Origin: Stomoxys calcitrans
Lineage: Eukaryota > Arthropoda > Insecta > Diptera > Muscidae
DNA: 64,000 nt
Direction: 5' to 3'
Assembly (NCBI RefSeq): GCF_963082655.1
Contig: NC_081553.1
Span: 32,620,301 to 32,684,300, forward strand
Positions 58,401 to 64,000 of this stretch are shown here, one piece after another. The position numbers and the translations under genes were made by a program. The first letter of the stretch is position 1, and each line of letters opens with the position of its first letter. The notes below the pieces were generated by a model that worked only from the letters and a program-made list of their open reading frames with translations, ran no database searches and was not told where the DNA came from.

Positions 58401-61400
58401 AGTATATATATACTTGATCAGCGTAAAAATCTAACACGATCTAGACATGTCCGTCTGTCTGTTGAAATCACGCTATAGTCTTCAAAAATAGAGATTTGCA
58501 TAGAGTATTTTTTGTCCATAAGCTGGTCAAGTTCGAAGATGAGCTATATCGGACTATACCTTGATCTTAGGACCATAAAAGCCACATTTGTTATCCGATT
58601 TTGCTGAAATTTCGGACAATGAGTTGTGTTAGACCCTTCGACACCCTTCGTCAATTTGGTCCAGATTTGGATATAACTGCCACATAGACCGATCCTCAGA
58701 TTTAGGATCTTAGTCCCATAAAAGCCACATTTATTATCCGATTTTGCTGAAATTTGGAACAGTGAGTTGTGTTAGGTCCTTCGACATCCTCCGTCAATTT
58801 CGGAGGAGATTTGGATATAGCTGCCATATAGACCGATCCTCAGATTTAGGATCTTAGGCCCATAAAAGCCACATTTATTTCCCGATGTTGCTGAAATTTG
58901 GGACAGTGAGTTATGTTAGGCTCCTCGTCATCCTTAGTCAATTTGGTCCAGATCGGCCTAGATTTGGATATAGCTGCCATATAGACCGATCTCTAGATTT
59001 AAGGGTTTTTGCCCATAAAAGACACATTTATTATTCGATGTCGCCGAAATTTGGGACAGTGAGTTATATTTGGCCCTTCGACATCCTTCGTCAATATTTC
59101 ACAGATAGGTCCAGATTTGAATAAGCTGTCATATAGACCGTTCCTCCGATTGAGGGTCTTAGGCCCATACAAGGCGCATTTATTGTCCGATGTCGCCGAA
59201 ATTTAGGACATTGAGTTAGGTTAAATCCCTTGACATAGTTCTACATTATGGCACAGATCGGTCAAGATTTGGATATAGCTACGATATAGACCGATCTCTC
59301 GGTTTTAGGTTTTGGGGCCAGAAAAAGCGCATATATTGTCCGATGTCGCCGCAATTTGGGACAGGGAGTTGTGTTGGGCCCTTCAACATCCTTTTTCAAT
59401 TTCACTCAGATTGATCAAGATTTGGATATAGCTGCCATATAGACCGATATCTCGATTTAAAGTCTTGGTCGCAAAAAAGGCGCATTGACTTGTACTTATT
59501 AGTATTTGGTCCAAATCGGATCATATTTCGATATAACTACTATGGGACAAAAGGTATGCAAATTTCACTGGATTTTGATGAAAAGTGCTTTACATATACA
59601 GGGTGGCTGATGAATATTGCTACAATGATGAATATTGCTACATTTTTTTTTCGGTGTATGGAATACATTTTTCTTTTATTCATGTTAAATTAAATTATTA
59701 AATTAATTATTAAATTATTATTAATTAAATTAATTAATTAATTAATTAAATTAATTATTAAATTATTATTATTAAATAGAAAAAAAGTTATTACATTTTT
59801 TTTTGGTAGCGGCTTTCATCAGCCACCCTGTATACCCAAGGTGGTGGGTATACAAAGTTCGGCCCGGCCGAACTTAACACCTTTTTACTTGTTGCAAATA
59901 GTTTTCTGTTATGATTTTCAACATCTGTGCTTAGTAGCTCCCATATAAACCGATTTCCCGATTTGACTTCTTGAGCCCCTGAAAGCCGTAATTTTCGTCC
60001 AATTTGGCTGTGTCGTTCTGCTGTGATTTCCAACAACAGTGCCAAGTGCTGCCAATATCGGTGTATAACCTGATATATCTTCTATATAAACCGGTCTGTC
60101 GATTTGAATTTGTGAACCCTTACAAGCCGCAACTTTTGTCCGATTTGGCTGAAATTGAGCACGTAGTGTTTTGTAATGACTTTTAACAACTGTGCCAAGT
60201 ACGCTTCAAATTGGTCTATAACCTGATATAACTTCCAAATAAACGGATCTCCCTTGAGCCCTTGGAAGCCGCAATTTCTTCCGATTTGGCTAAAATTTTG
60301 CATGTGGTGTTCTGTTACGACTTCCAAATACTGTGCCAAGTACGGTCCAAATAAGTCTATAACCTGATATAGCTCCCAAGTAAACCAGTCCCCCGTTTAT
60401 CCTTGTTCTGTTCCTAGAAGCTATAATTTTTGCTGGTTTTGCTGGTAAAAGCGTGCTAATTTCGGCCGGGACGAATCTTATATACCCTCCACCATGGATA
60501 GCATTTGTCGAGCTCTTGTCACGGTATTTCTTTTTAAGTAAACAAAGGATAAAAGAATTGCCATGTTATTGGAACAGTATCAAGTTATGGTTCATTTCGG
60601 ACCATAATTGAATTGAATATTGGAGACCATGGCAGAAGTCATTTGGTAAAATTTCCCCCAAATCTAGTAAGAATTGCGCACTTTAAGGGCTGAAGAAGCA
60701 AAATAGGAAGATCGGTTTATAGGGGAGCTGTATTAGGCTATAAACCGGTTCATGCCATATTCGACACGTATATTAAAGGTCATGAAAGAAGCCGTTGTAC
60801 AAAATTTCAGCCAAATCGGCTAATACTTCCGCCCTTTAGAGGCTCAAGAAGTCAAGATCCCATGTCGGTTTATATGGCAGCTACATCAGGTTATGGACCG
60901 ATTTGAAATATTCTTAACACAGTTGTTGATAGTCGTAAATAAACACCTCATGCAAAATTTCAGCCAAATCGGATAATAATTGCGTCCTCTAGTGCCTCAA
61001 GAAGTCAAGGCTCCAGATCGGTTTATATGGCAGCTATATCAGGTTATGGACTGATTTCGACCATACTCAGTACAGTTGTTGAAAGTTATAAATAAACACC
61101 TCATGCAAAATTTCAACCAAACCGGATAATAATTGCGTCCTCTAGTGCCTCAAGAAGTCAAGGCTCCAGATCGGTTTATATGGCAGCTATATAAGGTTAT
61201 GGACCGATTTGAACCATTCTTAATTCAGTTGTTGGAAGTCATAAATAAACACTTCATGCAATATATCAGCCAAATCGGATAGGAATTGCTTCCTGTAGAG
61301 GCTATAGATGTCAAGACCCCAGATCGGTTTATATGACAGCTATATAAGGTTATGGACCGATTTGAACTATTCTTAACACAATTGTTGAAAGTCATAACAA

Positions 61401-63191
61401 AACACTTCATGCAACATTTGAGCCAAATCGGATAGGAATTGCTCCCTGTAGAAGCTTAAGATGTCAAGACCCGAGATCGGTTTATATGGCAGCTATATCA
61501 GATTATGGACCGATTAGAACTATTCTTAACACAGTTGTTGGAAGTCGTAACAAAACATGTCGTGCAAAATTTCAGCCAAATCGGGTAGGAATTGCGCACT
61601 CTACAAGCTCAAGAAGTCAAGACCCCAGATAGGTTTACATGACAGCTATATCAGGTTATGGACCGATTTCAACCATATTCAGCACAGTTGTTAGAAGTCA
61701 TAATAAAACACCTCGTGCAAAATTTCAGCCAAATTGGATACAAATTGTGCACTCGGCTCAAGAATTCAAGATCCTAGATAGGTTTATATGGCAGCTATAT
61801 CAAAACGTGGACTGATTTAGCCCATTTACAATCCCAACCGAACTACACTAATAAGAAATATTTGTGGAAATTTTCTAGCCACTAGCTTTACTCCTTCGAA
61901 AATTAGCGTGCTTTCGACAGACAGACGGAGGGACAGGCGGAGGTACGGACGGACGGACGTGGCTAGTTCGACTTAAAATGTCATGACGATCAAGATTATA
62001 TTGGGTTGCCCAAAAGTAATTGCGGATTTTTTAAAAGAAAGTAAATGCATTTTTAATAAAACTCAGAATGCACCTTAATCAAATATACTTTTTTTACACT
62101 TTTTTTCTAAAGCAAGCTAAAAGTAACAGCTGATAACTGACAGAAGAAAGAATGCAATTACAGAGTCACAAGCTGTGAAAAAATTGTCAACGCCGACTTT
62201 ATGAAAAATCCGAAATTATTTTTTGGGCAATCCAATATATAATTTATGGGGTCTTAGACGAATATTTCGAGGAGTTACAAACAGATTGACGAAATTAGTA
62301 TAGCCCCATAGGTGGAGGGTATAAAAACGTCTAATGTTATATTCCCCAAGTAAGAATTTTATAAGCTAATGATTAGCGGGCTTGTCTTTCAAAAGAAGCC
62401 TATTCTAAACCATTTGATATAATGGCTTACAATAATGATCACAGAGTCACTTTCAGTGTTTTGTGTGTTACACTACTCACGCTGCTATAAACGTTAGTTC
62501 GCCATAGAAATTCTGCCGCACTCCCGTGCTGAGAAATACTCGAATATCCAAAGTCCAATGAGTATCATTGCGTCGTATGGCCACATCGACGTCTCTCATA
62601 ATGGCCACCTCGTAGTACTCCAACTCTACAGGTTTCCAGATGCCCATAGAGAGCGCTGCCAGATTCCAATCGCCTCCGAAACTCATCTGCATTTTTCTCA
62701 ACATATTGCGATAACATTCACCATTCTCCCTTACATGAGGACAATGAGGCGGAGCTGATTTATTTTGAGAAATCAAATACTCTGCTCTTTCTCTGGCCAC
62801 CACAAGAGGAGATTTGATTTCAACTTCCAACTCATTATCCACTTGCATTTGCGATGATATATCGTAGGAATAACGTATGAACATATTATCAGTATTGCCT
62901 AATAGACGATTGTTCAGGCGTATGGTGGCCACGGTGTCTATGCCATGGAAGGTAAGATTGACCTTGGTGTTTTTGTCAGGACTGCCTGAAAGAAAGATTT
63001 CTTATTATACTAAGGGCATAAAGAAAACTAGGCTTCATATCAATTACCGCTAAATTTTGTGGAAAAGGTCCAAGTCTCATTTGCTATCCATCGCAAAGCT
63101 TCGTCATTTTTCGAGTCCAGTATATCGCCAAAACGGCTTTTTAAAGCTGTATACACTCCAGTGGGAGCCTTAAGGTTACTCACAATTATCG
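46038..63191 (-). CDS. Beta-mannosidase copy B (GH2), exons 2-11, 5' end beyond window
   Basis: Paralogue of copy A, upstream on the same strand. Exons: 63191-63048, 62985-62481, 55596-55509, 55430-55256, 55163-54875, 54810-54500, 49677-49259, 46953-46747, 46691-46512, 46451-46038. All joins are GT-AG and in phase, giving 909 residues plus stop after the split first codon; the signal-peptide exon must lie past 64000. Hallmarks are TDNMFIRYSY, WWPNGYGEQKLYP, GASYVPSHILPEQS, LNMIRVWGGGLYES, nucleophile Glu in RFITEFGIQS, and MGAMYWQLNDVWIAP. The acid/base region reads TNDEIE: the Glu is present but the preceding Asn is Asp. No stops or shifts occur, so it looks maintained. It ends in an extra Ser/Thr/acidic tail. 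Substrate preference may differ from copy A; that is inference. Confidence 0.92.
46993..48350 (+). repeat. Family A element in copy B intron after exon 8
   Basis: Complete copy. The head is AACAAGTAAAAGCGTGCTAAG with palindrome and TATATACCCTCCACCATGG. About six units follow, with GATCGGTTTATATGG starts at 47718, 47871 and 48024 (153-bp steps). A GACG microsatellite lies at about 48173-48220, and the tail ends GGTGGAGGGTATAAAA. Confidence 0.92.
48351..49229 (+). repeat. Tandem duplicate of the 3' part of the preceding family A element
   Basis: 47491-48350 is repeated from 48351 almost base for base (AAAACGTCATGCAAAATTTC begins both, 860 bp apart). Differences are a few substitutions and a longer GACG run (about 49027-49092). 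It stops 29 bases short of the copy B exon at 49259. Confidence 0.92.
49740..50095. repeat. Degraded family B-like fragment
   Basis: GATACCCACCACTGTGG and a damaged head near 49855-49885, then about one poor unit. No gene is visible. Confidence 0.55.
50096..50406 (+). mobile_element. Full-length tRNA-derived SINE
   Basis: Start GGCCACCTTAGCGCAGAGG (good A-box) and a GGGGTTCAAATC B-box after a short local duplication (CGCCTGGGTTCAACGCCCGG). The standard body (TTTTCAGCGGTGG, GATGCTGGCGACATTTG, CAAAGAGGTGTCGCACTGC) leads to the GGGCAAATTAGCATT tail. Confidence 0.88.
50407..52180 (+). repeat. Mosaic of family B-like and family A fragments
   Basis: B-like heads lie near 50582 (AACAAGTAAAAAGGCATTATG) and 50862 (AAGTAAAAAGACATTAAG, CCGGGCCGAACTTTG). 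B units run to about 51525, and family A units and a truncated tail (TTTCGACAGACAGACGGACG) follow to about 52170. No gene is visible. Confidence 0.7.
52181..52380 (+). mobile_element. SINE fragment (52266-52370) and flank
   Basis: TATGACGCTGAACGCGTTCGAATCCTGG keeps a perfect B-box (GTTCGAATCC). It is followed by a shortened body with TTATCCCCTCTTAATG and GCGACATTAGCGAGG. The A-box half and tail are missing. Confidence 0.7.
52381..52989 (-). repeat. Family E fragment, reverse orientation
   Basis: GGGGAGGGATGGCACCTCAG and CCATATTGCCATGGCCGG, then ACCTTTCATTTGAGTCCCAT blocks in the same order as at 14.8-15.3 kb. Confidence 0.78.
52990..53742 (+). repeat. Complete short family C element
   Basis: The head is CTTCGGCCGGGCCGAATCTT, then GGGAACCAACCATCATGG. 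The leader TCTGTCAAACCAGCAAAAAT precedes three units, and the end is CGACAGACGGTGGGACGGAC and CACCATCCTATGGTGGTGTG. It serves as the intact reference for the split copy at 22845-26131. Confidence 0.85.
53743..54470 (+). repeat. Diverged family B-like units
   Basis: Several poor units with GGGAGATAGGTCTGTAAAGC and ATCGAGAGATCGGTCTATGG. No clear head or tail; lies just before the copy B exon 7 donor. Confidence 0.6.
54500..54810 (-). CDS. Copy B exon with altered acid/base motif
   Basis: It encodes SIRLEVYQNAKRLAFHPSLA and MIVTNDEIELYLTKN. The codons are ACC AAT GAT GAA, giving Thr-Asn-Asp-Glu where copy A has Thr-Asn-Asn-Glu. The exon ends at YGDG with donor GTAAGG, the same phase as the end of copy A exon 7. 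It is separated from 55163-54875 by a 64-bp intron that copy A lacks. Confidence 0.9.
54875..55163 (-). CDS. Copy B exon joining two copy A exons
   Basis: This exon runs without a break from RSFYFKVNDHPIFIKGASYV through PEQSYKESKLEHIIKSAKES to MTLTDFVE. The equivalent site in copy A (between DALR and GHLLNSAKE) holds the 5.2-kb intron 6. The donor GTGAGT ends it in phase 2. Confidence 0.9.
55645..56895 (-). repeat. Family B element, reverse orientation, both ends present
   Basis: It begins TTATACCCACCACCGAAGGA (inverse of the B tail), followed by the reversed GACG stretch and six reversed units (CAGATTTGGATATAGCTGCC). It ends with the reversed head (AGTTCGGCCCGGCCGAACTT near 56850) and CTTCTTACTTGTT. 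Confidence 0.9.
56912..57162. repeat. Large inverted repeat (100-bp arms), probable MITE
   Basis: Left arm 56912-57011 (GTTTGCCTATTAGGGCGAAG ... TTTCTTTGCAAA) and right arm 57063-57162 are inverse complements with only a few mismatches, separated by about 51 bases. A diverged single arm plus loop is present in reverse at about 57500-57650. No coding capacity. Confidence 0.92.
57163..57984. other. Low-copy DNA with a second half-copy of the hairpin element
   Basis: 57500-57650 matches the inverse of the hairpin's left arm and loop (TTGTGGTTGGTGTGTGTTGC, TTTCCATTTGCAAAGAAA, AATCTTCGCCCTAACAGG). The rest shows nothing I recognise. Confidence 0.65.
57985..60450 (-). repeat. Reversed family C element split by a reversed family B element
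   Basis: The C tail (CGCCACCATAAGATGGGGGT) is at about 57992, with one C unit to about 58311. A whole reversed family B element follows at about 58312-59894, itself carrying the MITE 59599-59830. C units then continue to about 60445 (TTTTTGCTGGTTTTGCTGG). Confidence 0.8.
59599..59830. mobile_element. AT-rich MITE with CAGGGTGGCTGATGAA ends
   Basis: CAGGGTGGCTGATGAA at 59599 and TTTCATCAGCCACCCTG at the other end are inverted, and TATA lies outside both ends as a target duplication. The core is a run of TTAATTAAAT-type repeats. It interrupts the head of a reversed family B element. Confidence 0.85.
60451..62330 (+). repeat. Complete family A element with a mariner derivative in its tail
   Basis: The head at 60455-60500 (TTCGGCCGGGACGAATC, TATATACCCTCCACCATGG) is followed by about seven units and the tail with TTTCGACAGACAGACGGAGG. 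A mariner MITE lies at 62001-62235, and the last part is GAATATTTCGAGGAGTTACA and GGTGGAGGGTATAAAA. Confidence 0.9.
62001..62235 (-). mobile_element. Short mariner derivative (MITE), copy 7
   Basis: 235 bp with TTGGGTTGCCCAAAAGTAA and a damaged inverse end (TTTTTGGGCAATCCAA), flanked by TA. Confidence 0.88.
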
Positions 63192-63392
63192 CTAAAACGA
63201 ATGCAATAAATTAGAAATCTCATGCCAACTATTTAATCAGTTTTATAACCAATTTAGCAACTTATAAATAGATTTTGGTTTATTTTATTATATTTTTTTT
63301 TTTTGCCCCTCAAACTGTTTGTTAGAATTTATGACACATAAACAAAACATACAGCTAACACAAATAAAACATATCGACAAAAAAAGTAATAA

Positions 63393-64000
63393 CAAGTAAG
63401 AGCGTGCCATGTTCGGCCGGGCCGAATCTTATATACCCTCCACCATGAATCGCATTTGTCGAGTTCTATGCGCAGCATCTCTTTTTAGGCAAACAAAGAA
63501 TATTGAATAAGAATATGCTATTGTGTAATATTTCAGTCCATTCAGATGAGAATTGCGCCTTGCAGGGGCTCAAGAAGCAAAATCGGGAGATCGGTTTATA
63601 TGGGAGCTGTATTAAGCTATTGATCGATTCAGACCATATTCGACACGTATGTTAAGGGTCATGAGAGAAACCGCTGTTCAAAATTTCTTCCAAATCGCAT
63701 GAAAAGCGCCCTCTAGAGGCTCAAGAAGTCAAGATCACAGATCGGTTTATATGGCAGCTATATCAGGTTATGTACCGATTTACACCATACTTAATACAGA
63801 TATTGGAAGTCATAACAAAAGACTTTATGCAAAATTTTAGCCAAATCGGATGAGAATTGCACGCTCTAATGGCTCAAGAAGTCAAGATCCAAAATCGGTT
63901 TGTATGACAGCTGTATCAGGTTATGAACCGATTTGAATCATACTTAATACAGTTATTGGAAAAGATACCAAAACACTTCGTACTAAATTTCAATAAAATC
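63393..64000 (+). repeat. Family A element cut by the right window edge
   Basis: The head is AACAAGTAAGAGCGTGCCATG, TTCGGCCGGGCCGAATC and TATATACCCTCCACCATG, followed by about four units. It lies in copy B intron 1, so copy B exon 1 is further right. Confidence 0.88.

Noticed and set aside
63192..64000. Copy B exon 1 within the window
   Set aside because: I looked for a signal-peptide exon ending in phase 1 before a GTAAGT donor on the - strand. I saw only AT-rich DNA and a family A element, so the exon must lie beyond 64000.

Overview
The window looks like nuclear DNA of a higher fly, probably a muscid or other calyptrate. The evidence is GT-AG introns of 55-110 bp next to introns of several kb, AATAAA signals, mariner elements, non-LTR retrotransposon fragments, a tRNA-derived SINE, and very dense AT-rich interspersed repeats. 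I do not assert a species.

Three protein-coding genes can be supported. (1) A secreted, Gln-rich protein of 488 residues sits on the + strand at 12760-14226, in one large exon behind a 3' splice site; I do not recognise its family. (2) A complete 11-exon beta-mannosidase gene (glycoside hydrolase family 2), copy A, lies on the - strand at 37948-18284. Its exons join in phase into 923 residues with a signal peptide and both catalytic glutamates. (3) A second beta-mannosidase, copy B, lies upstream on the same strand and runs off the right edge (63191-46038, ten exons; the signal-peptide exon is beyond the window). The pair is an old tandem duplication. The copies differ in sequence, in two intron positions, in the residue before the acid/base glutamate, and in the C-terminal tail. 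Both should be lysosomal or secreted enzymes that remove beta-linked mannose from glycan ends.

Almost everything else is repeat. Four related repeat families, here called A, B, C and D, fill most gaps and the long introns. A, B and C begin with a palindrome around TTCGGCCGGGCCGAA; A, B and C are built of units with a period of 153 bp and D of 152 bp. They end in a GACG-rich stretch and a terminal motif that inversely repeats their start. A further family E (runs of G/C-rich blocks with CTCAAATGAAAGGTATT) occupies about 0.8-2.5, 14.8-16.6 and 52.4-53.0 kb. Other repeats are one internally deleted mariner with a transposase remnant and seven short derivatives, eight SINE copies or fragments, three LINE remnants, a 100-bp-arm hairpin, other MITEs and several minisatellites.

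Layout: 0-12.7 kb repeats and non-coding DNA; 12.76-14.5 kb the secreted-protein gene; 14.6-18.1 kb repeats; 18.2-38.1 kb copy A; 38.7-45.7 kb intergenic repeats with an unidentified broken coding sequence; 46.0-64.0 kb copy B. Copy A holds its repeats in introns 1, 6 and 9. Copy B holds them in the introns after its exons 3, 7 and 8.
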